From Pseudomonadota bacterium (GTDB lineage: Bacteria > Pseudomonadota > Gammaproteobacteria > Burkholderiales > Rhodocyclaceae), in the NCBI GenBank assembly GCA_018241725.1, contig JAFEDI010000103.1, positions 62,001-126,000 of the forward strand: a stretch of DNA of 64,000 bases, given 5' to 3'. The notes under the pieces were generated by a model, which made no database searches, was not told the DNA's origin, and saw nothing but the letters and a program-made list of their open reading frames with translations. Below are positions 34,173 through 44,100 of this stretch, in pieces; position 1 is the first letter of the stretch; each line of letters opens with the position of its first letter. Made by a program: the position numbers and the translations under genes.

Positions 34173-36178
34173 AGCAGGCCTCCACTGTCACGGTCCAGCA
34201 CAGGTAACAGCATTACCTCGTCTAGCAACGCGTCGGTAGCGGGCGTCGCCGCAGTCGATGGCGGCTTGCCGGACGTAGTCGATGGCGGCATGGGCCCTGG
34301 CTGCCTGGCCGCGCGGGCAATCGCTTGCGCCTCCTTCTCCCGCTGGGCAGTTTCGCGGTTGCGGTCATGCTTGCTGGGTCGCTTGAGCTTGGGAGGACGC
34401 GAGTCAGCGACATTCTGCGCGTGCAGGTCGCGGTCGAATTGCTCGGCCTGCTGCGAGGGCTTGAATTTGGACTGCTGCTTCTTGAGCTGCTCCTTCGCCT
34501 CCGTGAACGACCACGCCGGCGTCTCGGGCCGCAGATGCTCATGCGACAGGACAACGAGCGGCAACTCGTCACCCTCATAGACATAGATATGTCGAAAGTC
34601 GTCGGGGTTGTACAGTACCTTGAGCGGCTGCTGTTCCCCGTACTTCTCCAGCAAGGGCCCAATGTTGTCGCCCTTATAATGCAGGCCGTCTATCGTGACG
34701 CCGGTTTTTCTGTTTACGCGGCGCTCGGTGTGCTCGTACAGGGCCGCCAGCCATTCAGCGCGCGATGGCGGCAGCGAAATCGCGAAGCACGACTCCTCGA
34801 AATATGCCCAGCGTTCGGCCGGGGTGCCTCCCTTTGTTTCGGTCGTGAGGATGAGGTCCCATTGCAGCCGCTGCAGTGGGGTATGCACCCATTTCTCGTA
34901 GTACCAACGGACAATCCAGCGCTCAAGCTGCTCGACCGTCATGAGTTCGTCACCCAGAGCGACCGGGTCGCGTTGCCCGTCCTTGCCGTCTAGCCGGGTA
35001 CAGCCTGACAGCGCCTCGAGGGCTTCTTTGAGCGAGCGGTTCAGCCGCTCGATGAACGGTTTTTCTTGTCCGGCACGGGCCCTGCAGTGCTTAACGTCCA
35101 CTCCGAGTCGCTCAAGATTTTGGATGCGACTCCCTTTGGCCTCAGGACCGTTGTCAAACACCAGCTCACCGGGAGTGCCGCACACATTCATTGCGTGGTT
35201 GATACCAAGCTCCTGGAAGCGCTGCTGCTTTATCGGCGCCATGTACAGTTCCGCACAGGCAAGCGAGTCGGTATCAGTCACTCCGCCGACCACCAGCTGC
35301 CAGCCCAGCGGGTAGCCCGTGCAGCAGTCAATGGCATGCACCAGGTAGAGCTGGCTCGTCACGCCGCCAGGTGTCTGGACGACAAACGGCAGGTGCAGCG
35401 CATCCTGTTCAACGCGTTCGAAGGGCAGTTCGGCGCGAATGCGCTTCTTCGCGAAGGACTTGCCGGCAATCGCATCCGTTGGAAGCATCCGTGCGTGGTC
35501 GGGGTCAGGACTCAGAATGCGCTGCACGACATGCTTCACGTACTTGTTGCTTATCGGGGGACGGTCGACCGGATGCGCACTGCCATACACCTCGAGGTTC
35601 GCCGCCTCTGTCAATCGCGTCAGCGTCCACCGGGATTGAGGTTGTAAGTAGTGCCGCTCGGCTAACAGGCAAATTGTGCTGATGACGTCCTGGGAATAGC
35701 GCGGTCCCCTGTTGCCCTTGTTCTTGTCGCCCCTCAAAGCAGGCAGACCGGCCACATCAGCTCGTCGGTAGCGATATATCGCCGACTGGGACGGAAAGGG
35801 TGGTGACTGCGGGGTCGCGGTTTGCGCATACTCTTCTGCCGCGTATCGATAGGCCTGCAGAAAGCTGATGCCGAGCTTTTCCCGGAAGTCGCGGATACGC
35901 AGCATCACCGACCGGATGAAGGCGCTACGCTCATGAAGCGCGGTGTCCTCGGGCTGGGCGGCATGGCTGAAGCGCGGCTTGCCGGTCCGCAATACGGTCA
36001 GCTTGCCCGCGTGGAGGTCAGCGACCAGACGTTGTACGTCGACATACCGCTCTTCCCGTTTCTCGGCATCGAAGACTTTGATACAGCCGGCGCGCGGGTG
36101 TGGGTCGAGCACTTCGAAGTAGGCTGCATGGTTTTCCGGCGGCGCGAGCCGGTCTTGCTGGAGCAAGGTATGGTTCAT
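34169..36178 (-). CDS. tnsB: TnsB/TniA DDE transposase of Tn7-like transposon
   Basis: A 669-residue transposase. N-terminal DNA-binding helices (AIYRYRRADVAGLP) precede the RNase-H core with D259 (RVEQDALHLPF), D342 (LVFDNGPE) and E377 (KPFIERLNRSL), the catalytic DDE triad. A beta-barrel and a basic C-terminal tail (LKRPSKHDRNRETAQREKEA) follow; the tail probably contacts TnsC. TnsB binds the element ends and joins 3' ends to target DNA. Overlaps tnsA by 4 bp. No defects are visible. Confidence 0.92.
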   Translation of the reverse strand: MNHTLLQQDRLAPPENHAAYFEVLDPHPRAGCIKVFDAEKREERYVDVQRLVADLHAGKLTVLRTGKPRFSHAAQPEDTALHERSAFIRSVMLRIRDFREKLGISFLQAYRYAAEEYAQTATPQSPPFPSQSAIYRYRRADVAGLPALRGDKNKGNRGPRYSQDVISTICLLAERHYLQPQSRWTLTRLTEAANLEVYGSAHPVDRPPISNKYVKHVVQRILSPDPDHARMLPTDAIAGKSFAKKRIRAELPFERVEQDALHLPFVVQTPGGVTSQLYLVHAIDCCTGYPLGWQLVVGGVTDTDSLACAELYMAPIKQQRFQELGINHAMNVCGTPGELVFDNGPEAKGSRIQNLERLGVDVKHCRARAGQEKPFIERLNRSLKEALEALSGCTRLDGKDGQRDPVALGDELMTVEQLERWIVRWYYEKWVHTPLQRLQWDLILTTETKGGTPAERWAYFEESCFAISLPPSRAEWLAALYEHTERRVNRKTGVTIDGLHYKGDNIGPLLEKYGEQQPLKVLYNPDDFRHIYVYEGDELPLVVLSHEHLRPETPAWSFTEAKEQLKKQQSKFKPSQQAEQFDRDLHAQNVADSRPPKLKRPSKHDRNRETAQREKEAQAIARAARQPGPMPPSTTSGKPPSTAATPATDALLDEVMLLPVLDRDSGGLL

Positions 36179-36948
36179 CGCTCCACGGCCTCCAGCAGGC
36201 TGAGATGGCTCAGGTCCCCATAGGCAAGGGATAGTGTGAACGCGCCGCAGACCGCGTGATGAGCGAGGTCACCGCTGAGCACCCCGCTAACGAGCAAGAG
36301 CGGAATCAGACCCGGCAATAGCTGCAGGTCCCTGCACAGGCCACCTACGGTGACAGAACCCTGTTCACACCGACGCGTGACGCGTTCGACCAACCCGTCG
36401 TTCAGATAGTCCGAGACACGGTGAATGGCTTGCTTGAGCACCCGTGCATTCAGCCGAACCGGATGAGCGGAATTCGCCGGATAGACCACGGTGCGTAAGG
36501 GGTAGCCATTCGCCGCCAGAATCCGACGTGCACGCCCGACCTTTTCCCAGTAAATATCGTCGCCCTCGAAACCTTCGGCTTTGACCTCGAAGGCATGATG
36601 CAGACCGTCATGCCAGTCGACACCGAAGTCAGGCGTATAGAATTTTGGGCCCGGCACATCACGATGCAGGTGCCACGCCTCGCTTACGGCTTCTCGCGTA
36701 AACAGCAGGCGCTCGTCTATCAAGTCGACGGTAAAGGGCTGAGGCTGGAATGCGGCCACCTGCGGGTCCAGCGTGAGCAGATGTGCAACGAACCGCTCCG
36801 ATTCTGATTCGACGTTGAGGTGACCATTTCCCTTCGCACTGTAGGTGCCGATTTTTGCCTTGCCATAGGTAGACGCCGTATGGCGGATACCGGTGTTTGC
36901 GGCGTTCAGGCGGCCACGGCGGCCGTAAGCAGGGGCGACTCGGCTCAC
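36175..36948 (-). CDS. tnsA: TnsA endonuclease of Tn7-like transposon
   Basis: A 257-residue protein from a GTG. VESESERFVAHLL (E49/E51), KFYTPDFGVDW (D107) and HHAFEVKAEG (E121, K123) form the PD-(D/E)xK nuclease of TnsA. The C-terminal region (LLPGLIPLLLVSGVLSGDLA) is the usual TnsA_C-like helical domain. TnsA cuts the 5' ends, so this element should move by cut-and-paste rather than by cointegrate formation, unlike Tn5053 relatives that lack TnsA. First of the four coupled genes. Confidence 0.88.
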   Translation of the reverse strand: MSRVAPAYGRRGRLNAANTGIRHTASTYGKAKIGTYSAKGNGHLNVESESERFVAHLLTLDPQVAAFQPQPFTVDLIDERLLFTREAVSEAWHLHRDVPGPKFYTPDFGVDWHDGLHHAFEVKAEGFEGDDIYWEKVGRARRILAANGYPLRTVVYPANSAHPVRLNARVLKQAIHRVSDYLNDGLVERVTRRCEQGSVTVGGLCRDLQLLPGLIPLLLVSGVLSGDLAHHAVCGAFTLSLAYGDLSHLSLLEAVER

Positions 36949-37172
36949 AATGAACCTCCATCGCGCAGGCAGTGGTGGGTTTCAATGAGCCGCGTCTGGG
37001 CAGCCGGGAGTCCAAGACCGTCGAGCAGGCGCTCGACGGAAGCTGCGGAGGATTGGCAAAAACCTTGCCTTTGACGCAAGCGATGTGCAGGGCAGCGGCT
37101 GAAAAGCCTTGTCCCGCAAGGGATTCGAAGAGAATCAACCCTCTTCGCCGCTGACTTTTTGCTGCTGTACAT
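36945..37172 (-). CDS. Possible short leader frame upstream of tnsA
   Basis: A 75-codon frame (MYSSKKSAAKRVDSL) with GGAGG seven bases before its ATG. Its stop overlaps the tnsA GTG (GTGA). It lies just downstream of a perfect palindrome at 37183. The protein sequence is basic and has no domain, so it may be a short regulator, a leader peptide or chance. Confidence 0.3.
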   Translation of the reverse strand: MYSSKKSAAKRVDSLRIPCGTRLFSRCPAHRLRQRQGFCQSSAASVERLLDGLGLPAAQTRLIETHHCLRDGGSL

Positions 37173-37182
37173 CTCCGAGCCT

Positions 37183-37209
37183 CCATTTTGTGGTCCGTTC
37201 ACAAAATGG
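37183..37209. promoter_or_regulatory. Perfect 10-bp inverted repeat upstream of the tns operon
   Basis: CCATTTTGTG, seven bases, CACAAAATGG. It sits 11 bp upstream of the leader frame start. It could be an operator for transposition control or a transposase-binding site; the sequence alone does not decide. Confidence 0.55.
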
Positions 37210-37408
37210 CGCCCACAGGGGCACTGAGCTCCCTGGCAAAGCAAAAGTCTTGTTCGGTCGCGGTCGAAGCCGTACGGTTGACGATATAACAACCATTCCT
37301 GGAATGGAACGGACGGCACCGTCAAGTTACTGGCGGTACAGCCAGTGTGTTGTGTCGATGTTGGCTGAGCGCCCGCAGTCCTCTGCCTGAGCATCGCGTT
37401 CCTCAAAG

Positions 37409-37437
37409 GTGGTTAAAGTCAGTCCACCTTATCGACA
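37409..37437. mobile_element. Candidate right terminus of the Tn7-like transposon
   Basis: Read leftward from 37437, the minus strand begins TGTCGATAAGGTGGACTGAC. TGT...ACA termini are universal in Tn7-like elements and TGTCG also begins Tn5053-type ends. To its right the sequence immediately becomes an HNH nuclease gene lacking its 5' end. No matching left terminus or target duplication was found. Confidence 0.4.
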
Positions 37438-37440
37438 AGT

Positions 37441-37960
37441 AAAAAAATCAACTATTTTTGGCGGCTTCAGGCGTGCGCGGTGGCTCTGCCAGCAGTTGGC
37501 TCGCACGCACTGGATTGCCCACATCAAGCAGAACGCACGCAATCAGGGCATCCCTGGGCAACCAAACGACCTGGAAGCCTTCAGGTTTCGGCAGTCCTTG
37601 GAAGTCATGGCAATCGAATTGCATAAGCTGGATGGCGCCCGCTGCTTTTACTGCGGATGTAGACCACTACATCCCGTTTTCACGGCCCCCACGAGACCTC
37701 ACCCACAACTTCGTGCTAGCGCCGCCCGTCGTGTAACCGAAACCAATCCGCCCCTGGCAGCCTTACCGCATCTGGAGCACTGGCTGGCGCCCGACGGCAC
37801 AACAAGTACGCTGCGCTCGCAGCGATTGGCTACGAAGCCGGAGTACAAGCTGGCCACACCCTGCCTCGACAGGTCAGAGGATGGACATACACGAGCGGAC
37901 AGACAGGTGGTGGAAAGGCGTAGCTTTACGCCGATACCGACACCCCCACTGATGAGGCAT
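37441..37960 (+). pseudogene. HNH endonuclease pseudogene, 5' truncated and frameshifted
   Basis: Frame one reads WIAHIKQNARNQGIPGQPND, then DGARCFYCG (first Cys pair). Frame two continues DVDHYIPFSRPPRDLTHNFV, the HNH core with DH and N. Frame one resumes with LPHLEHWL. Intact relatives carry these blocks in one frame. At least two frameshifts and the missing N-terminus make it dead. The missing part coincides with the candidate transposon end. Confidence 0.75.
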
Positions 37961-38463
37961 ACGCAGCCTAGATTGCATGCCCCACACAAGGCTCTACCCC
38001 CTAGTCGGCATCCCCCGACGCAGTGCTCGAGCCACTGCTCGCGAAGGGAGGTCAGGTGCAACGGTCAGGCAACCTGAAGAAACCGCATGAGGTCTGTCGT
38101 CGCCAGCACGATAGCAGTCGCGACTTCTCGGTCGCGGCAATCGGCTGCAGCTACAACACGGAGGGGGATGAAGGGCCACGCGCTCCACAACGCGACGTCA
38201 GCAGACTACAGAGCACGGTTTCCCCATGGGGTAATCGTTACTGATGGCAGTCGCCTCCTCCTTCGGGCGTCGGCAGGTGAGCGGAGAGACGCCGCATGGT
38301 CTTACTCGGCGACGATTCTAAGTTCGAGCGCGGCCTTGCCTTCATGACTGCGGCGGCGTGCGCTGGTACCCTCGGTTCGTTGCAGAGCGGCCAAGTGCCT
38401 GCTAAGAGCAAGCCGTCCCGCCGAGCTTCATGGTTTGTGCATTAATAAACTTGATTGACATAA
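37961..38463. other. Intergenic, decayed
   Basis: No supported gene. The sequence is GC-rich up to 38420, then AT-rich. TTGACA at 38455-38460 is a probable -35 element for hsdM. Confidence 0.45.
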
Positions 38464-38503
38464 GCACGGCGGATAGCATTGCTTTCGATGCTATCCGCCG
38501 TGC
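38464..38503. promoter_or_regulatory. Perfect 16-bp inverted repeat upstream of hsdM
   Basis: GCACGGCGGATAGCAT, eight bases (TGCTTTCG), then ATGCTATCCGCCGTGC. It starts 3 bp after a TTGACA box and ends 43 bp before the hsdM ATG, so it overlaps the expected promoter. It could be a regulator site or a hairpin in the leader. No T-run follows. Confidence 0.7.
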
Positions 38504-38546
38504 AGCTTTGAACGCGCTGTAAAACAGAAACAACAGGAAAGACTCA

Positions 38547-40085
38547 ATGCTGACTGGCGAACTTCGTAGCCAAATCGACGCGGTATGGAACGCCTTCTGG
38601 TCGGGCGGGATTTCGAACCCGATGGAGGTGCTGGAGCAGATTACCTACCTCTTGTTCATCCGCCGGCTGGACGACGCCCATACCCTGGAGGAGAGCAAGG
38701 CCACAGTCTTCAAGCGGCCGATGGCGAACTGCATCTTCCCCGAAGGCAATGACTCGAAGGGCCGGGCGTACGACGACCTGCGCTGGTCGCGGTTCAAGAA
38801 CTTCGCGCCAGCGGACATGTTTGAGGTGGTGGATGGGCACGTCTTCCCGTTCATCCGCGCTATGGGCAGTGACGGCTCGACCTACAGCCAGCACATGAAG
38901 GACGCCCGCTTCACCATCCCGACGGCCGGCCTGCTGTCCAAGGTGGTGGACATGCTCGACCACGTGCCGATGGAGGACCGCGACACCAAGGGCGACCTCT
39001 ACGAGTACATGCTCGGCAAGATTGCCGCCGCTGGTCAGAACGGCCAGTTCCGTACGCCTCGTCACATCATCAAGCTGATGGTGGAGCTCACGGCGCCGAC
39101 GCCCAAGGATGTCATCTGCGACCCGGCCAGCGGCACCTGTGGCTTCCTGGTTGCGGCGGGGGAATACCTGCGCGAGAAGCATCCGGCGCTGTTCAACGAC
39201 GCAACAGCCCGCGAGCACTTCCACCACGGCATGTTCCACGGCTACGACTTCGACAACACCATGCTGCGTATCGGCAGCATGAACATGGCGCTGCACGGCG
39301 TCGATAACCCGGACATCCGCTACAAGGATTCCCTCGCCCAGGACCACGCCGGTGACGAGGAGAAATACTCCCTCATCCTCGCCAATCCGCCCTTCGCCGG
39401 TTCGCTGGACTACGAGAACACTGCCAAGGACCTGCTGGCGTTGGTCAAGACGAAGAAGACCGAGCTGCTGTTCCTGGCACTCTTCCTGCGCCTATTGAAG
39501 CCCGGCGGCCGCGCGGCAGTCATCGTGCCGGACGGCGTGCTCTTCGGCTCGAGCAAGGCACACAAGGAGCTGCGCCGGATGATTGTCGAGGAGCAGAAGC
39601 TCGATGCGGTCATCTCGCTGCCGTCGGGCTGCTTCAAGCCTTATGCGGGCGTCTCGACAGCGATTCTGGTTTTTACGAAGACAAACTCGGGCGGTACCGA
39701 CCACGTGTGGTTCTACGACATGCAGGCGGACGGGTGGAGCCTGGACGACAAGCGTCAGCCTCTGTTGCCCGAGGACCAGCTTGGCGTGGCCCCGCTGCAG
39801 CCGCTTTCCGAGGCGGAGCACCCCAAGAACAACCTGCCAGATGTACTGGCGCGCTGGAAACAGCGGGACGGGGCCGAACGGCAGCGCTCGCGTACCGAGC
39901 AGAGTTTCTGCGTGCCGAAGGCTGGCATTGCCGAGCAGGGCTACGACCTCTCCATCAACCGCTACAAGGAAGTGGTACATGAGGCGGTCGAGCATCTGCC
40001 ACCGAAGGAGATTCTCGCCAAGCTCGCCAAGCTGGAAAATGAGATTCAGGAGGGGATGAAGGTGCTTGAGGGGATGTTGCTGTGA
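38547..40085 (+). CDS. hsdM: Type I restriction-modification DNA methyltransferase subunit
   Basis: A 512-residue N6-adenine methylase. N-terminal HsdM helical domain (MLTGELRSQIDAVWNAFWSG, LEQITYLLFIRRLDD), SAM-binding VICDPASGTCGFLVAA (motif I) and catalytic LILANPPFAGSL (NPPF, motif IV). Two copies join HsdS to methylate the recognition sequence and protect the host. AGGAAA lies before the ATG. Start of the hsdMSR operon, 4-bp overlap with hsdS. No defects visible. Confidence 0.93.
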   Translation: MLTGELRSQIDAVWNAFWSGGISNPMEVLEQITYLLFIRRLDDAHTLEESKATVFKRPMANCIFPEGNDSKGRAYDDLRWSRFKNFAPADMFEVVDGHVFPFIRAMGSDGSTYSQHMKDARFTIPTAGLLSKVVDMLDHVPMEDRDTKGDLYEYMLGKIAAAGQNGQFRTPRHIIKLMVELTAPTPKDVICDPASGTCGFLVAAGEYLREKHPALFNDATAREHFHHGMFHGYDFDNTMLRIGSMNMALHGVDNPDIRYKDSLAQDHAGDEEKYSLILANPPFAGSLDYENTAKDLLALVKTKKTELLFLALFLRLLKPGGRAAVIVPDGVLFGSSKAHKELRRMIVEEQKLDAVISLPSGCFKPYAGVSTAILVFTKTNSGGTDHVWFYDMQADGWSLDDKRQPLLPEDQLGVAPLQPLSEAEHPKNNLPDVLARWKQRDGAERQRSRTEQSFCVPKAGIAEQGYDLSINRYKEVVHEAVEHLPPKEILAKLAKLENEIQEGMKVLEGMLL

Positions 40086-41131
40086 GCTTCACTCGCCTGC
40101 CATTTGAAGAGGTTTTCGCCGATGAGTCAGGTGGAAACGTCAAGACGCCCCAAGGCGAATACTTACTGACGGGGTCTTTTCCAGTGGTCGACCAAGGGAA
40201 GTCGCTCATTGGTGGATACGTAAATGATGCTTCACGCCTTTGCGGTGGAGGTCGACCAGCGATAGTTTTCGGTGACCATACTCGCTGTGTTAAATATGTG
40301 GACTTCCCATTTTGCATGGGAGCTGACGGAGTCAAGGTCTTGCGTCCAAAGATTGACGCAGACCTGAAGTATCTCTATCACTACCTTCAAACAATAAAAT
40401 TGCCGGATGGCGGGTATGACCGGCATTACAAATATCTAAAGCGGACCGAGGTAGTCATACCCCCGGTATCAGAGCAACGCCGCATCGCAGCCATCCTTGA
40501 CCAAGCCCATGCGCTGCGTGTCAAGCGGCGGGAAGCCTTAGCGCTGTTGGATGAGCTGCAGCGGGGGATTTTCATCGAGATGTTTGGTGACCCATTGAGT
40601 AACCCCAAGAACTGGCCTGTTCAGACGCTTGAAAATTTCTTTCGATTTAGAACTGGAAAACTTGATTCGAATGCGGCTGTCGCTGGGGGAGAATATCCTT
40701 TCTTTACTTGTGCCAAAGAGGATTTGTGGATTGATACCTATGCGTTTGATTGCGAGGCATTACTTCTAGCCGGGAATAATGCCAATGCCGACTACTCAGT
40801 TAAGCATTTCAACGGGAAGTTCAATGCGTACCAGCGCACATATGTCATAACCCTTAAAAGTGAAGAGTATTCGTATAAATACGCCGCGTTTTTCCTTGAG
40901 CACCACTTGTCAGAATTAAAGCGCATGTCGAAGGGGTCCAGTACAAAATACCTCACCTTAGGGCTGCTCAATAAAATACGTATCCCTGTACCGCCGTCAA
41001 GCCTGCAGCGTATATTTGAGGAGCGGGTTGAGATTGTTGCTCATGCGAAAAGCGTCCAATTGGCGTCACAGCGGGGGCTGGATGGACTTTTTAATGCTCT
41101 TCAGTACCGAGCTTTCCGTGGAGAGCTATAA
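40082..41131 (+). CDS. hsdS: Type I restriction-modification specificity subunit
   Basis: A 349-residue protein from a GTG overlapping the hsdM stop. First target-recognition half (about 1-135: LTGSFPVVDQGKSLIGGYVN) ends in the conserved helix IPPVSEQRRIAAILDQAHAL. The second half (about 180-330) ends with VPPSSLQRIFEERVEIVAHA, so two recognition domains are separated by coiled coils as in normal HsdS. Lower GC than hsdM and hsdR fits the frequent exchange of this gene. Somewhat short for the family (about 400), but both halves are present. Confidence 0.9.
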   Translation: MSFTRLPFEEVFADESGGNVKTPQGEYLLTGSFPVVDQGKSLIGGYVNDASRLCGGGRPAIVFGDHTRCVKYVDFPFCMGADGVKVLRPKIDADLKYLYHYLQTIKLPDGGYDRHYKYLKRTEVVIPPVSEQRRIAAILDQAHALRVKRREALALLDELQRGIFIEMFGDPLSNPKNWPVQTLENFFRFRTGKLDSNAAVAGGEYPFFTCAKEDLWIDTYAFDCEALLLAGNNANADYSVKHFNGKFNAYQRTYVITLKSEEYSYKYAAFFLEHHLSELKRMSKGSSTKYLTLGLLNKIRIPVPPSSLQRIFEERVEIVAHAKSVQLASQRGLDGLFNALQYRAFRGEL

Positions 41132-44100
41132 GTGAGCAACTTCGCCTTCCTCAGCCTTCCCGAGTGGGCCTTTCTCTTCGAGTCGGCGTCGAAGGCGGAG
41201 CAATTGGCGAATACGGATGCGCGGGCATCCTGCTTCTACGCGCGGCGCACTTTGGAGTTGGGCGTCGCCTGGCTCTACAAGCACGACAAGACGCTGAAGC
41301 TGCCCTATCAGGACAACCTCAGCGCGCTGATACACGAACCGACCTTCCGCCAGACGGTCGGCGATGCGCTCTTTACCAAGGCCCGGCTCATCAAGGACCT
41401 GGGCAATATGGCGGTGCACAGTGCCAAGAAGATGGCACCCGCTGATGCGGTGAGCACCACCCGCGAACTCTTCCACTTCTGCTATTGGCTTGCCCGCACC
41501 TACGGTCGCACGGCTCGCCCGGACCCGAGCCAGCTTTTCGACAGCAAGCGGCTGCCGACCGTCTCCGCGCTGCCCGCCCAAACCGTCGAGCAACTACAAA
41601 AGCTTGAGGGCGAGCTGCGGGCCAAGGACGAGAAGCTGTCCTCGCTGCTGTCTGAACGGGCCGCCCTGGATGAGGAGCTGCGTCGCCTGCGCGAGGAGTT
41701 TGCTGCGATACGGCAGGCCAACACCGCTCAGCCCGACACGCACGACTATTCCGAAGCCGAAACCCGCAAGCTCTTCATCGACACACTGCTGAAAGAGGCG
41801 GGCTGGCATCTCGACCCGGACAAGAACTTCGAAGTCGAAGTGACCGGTATGCCCAATGCGGAGAACAAGGGGTATGTCGATTACGTGCTGTGGGGGGACG
41901 ACGGCAAGCCGCTTGGCTTGATTGAAGCAAAACGGACGACCAAGAGCCCGACGGTGGGCCAACAGCAGGCCAAGCTCTACGCAGATTGCCTGGAGGCGCA
42001 GTACGGCCAACGCCCGGTCATCTTCTATTCGAATGGCTACGAGCACTGGATGTGGGACGACAAATCCTATCCGCCGCGGGCCGTGCAGGGGTTCTACAAG
42101 AAACCTGAGCTCGAACTCCTCATCCAGCGGCGCAGTAGCCGCAAGAAACTCTCGGAAGCCGTCATCAACAGCGCCATCATCGAGCGCTACTACCAGACGC
42201 GGGCGGTCCGCCGCGTCGGAGAGAGCTTCGAGGTCGACAAGCTGCGCAAGTCCCTGCTGGTGATGGCGACTGGTGCCGGCAAGACCCGGACGGTGATTGC
42301 GATGGCCGACGTGCTGATGCGTTGCAACTGGGCCAAGCGCGTGCTGTTCCTGGCCGACCGGGTCGCGCTGGTCAATCAGGCCGTGAATGCCTTCAAGGTG
42401 CACCTACCGGACTCCGCACCGGTCAACCTGGTCACCGACAAGGCCACCGAAGGCCGCGTGTACGTCTCCACCTATCCGACGATGATGGGTCTAATTGACG
42501 AAGCCTTGAGTAGGGAAAATGCCGGTCAGCGCCGCTTTGGCGTCGGGCACTTCGACCTCATCGTCATCGACGAGGCACACCGGTCCGTCTATCAGAAGTA
42601 CCGCGCCATCTTCGACTACTTCGACTCGCTGCTAGTCGGTCTCACCGCTACGCCCAAGGACGAAATCGACCACAACACCTACGGCCTGTTCGACCTTGAA
42701 ACCGGGGTGCCGACCGACGCTTATGGCCTTGATGAAGCCGTCGCCGACAAGCATCTGGTGCCGCCGGTTGCCATCTCCGTTCCGCTGAAATTCCAGCGCG
42801 AGGGCATCAAGTACAACGACCTTTCCGAGGAAGAGAAGGAAGCCTGGGACGCGCTGGAGTGGAGCGACGACGGCACGGTGCCCGATGAAGTGAACGCTGA
42901 GGCGGTGAACAAATGGCTGTTCAACACCGACACCGTCGACAAGGTGCTTGAGACCCTGATGACCAAGGGGCAGAAAGTGGCGGGCGGGGACCGGCTGGGC
43001 AAGACCATCATCTTCGCCAAGAACAACGACCACGCCGACTTCATCGCCCAGCGCTTTAACATCAACTACCCGCACTACAAGGGCCACTTTGCGCGGGTCG
43101 TTACTTACAAGACCGAATACGCCCAGAGCCTCATCGACGATTTCTCCAAGAAGGACAAGATGCCGCACATCGCCATCTCGGTGGATATGCTCGATACTGG
43201 CATCGATGTCCCGGAAGTCGTCAATCTGGTGTTCTTCAAGATTGTCCGCTCCAAGACCAAGTTCTGGCAGATGGTCGGGCGCGGCACACGCCTGTGCAAA
43301 GACTTGTTCGGGCCGGGAGAGGATAAGCAGAACTTCTTCATCTTCGACTTTTGCCAGAACCTGGAATTCTTCAGCCAAAATCCGAACTTCTCAGAGGGTT
43401 CGGCCGCTGAACCGCTTGGCAAGCGGTTGTTTATGGCTCGACTGCAGCTTATCTCCAGTCTCGACAGCAAGTTGGTTCAGGGAAACATAGTCGGTGAGCC
43501 GGTTGCAGCACCGTACGGTGGCGGTCTGACGGAGGCACAACTTCGCGCCGAGACGGCGGAGATGCTGCATCAGAGCATCGTCGCGATGAATCAGGATAAC
43601 TTCGTCGTCCGGCCACATCGGCAATATGTCGAGAAGTACGGTAAGCCTGAGGCTTGGCAGGTTCTGGGACCCGACGACTATGCAGTACTGAACGCTCGGG
43701 TTGCAGGCCTTCCGACTGAACTCGTCGATGAGGACGAAGAAGCCAAGCGCTTCGACATGCTGGTGCTGCGCACGCAGCTCTCGATACTCCAGGCGCTGCC
43801 CGCCTTCACGGGATTGAAGGAGAAAATTCAAGCCTTAGCCAGCGCGCTGGAAGAGCAGTCCGCTATTCCCGCCATCAACGCCGAGATGGTGCTCATTCAG
43901 GCCGTGGCCAGCGATGAGTGGTGGGAGGACGTCACCGCGCCAATGCTGGAAACGGTTCGTCGCCGGCTTAGGGCGTTGGTCAAGCTCATCCCCAAGGGCG
44001 AGAAGCAGGTCGTCTACACTAACTTCGAAGACGAGATTGGTGAGGCCGCCACCATTGACCTCCCGCAGGTGACGGCAGGCTTGAACATGGCGAAGTTCAA

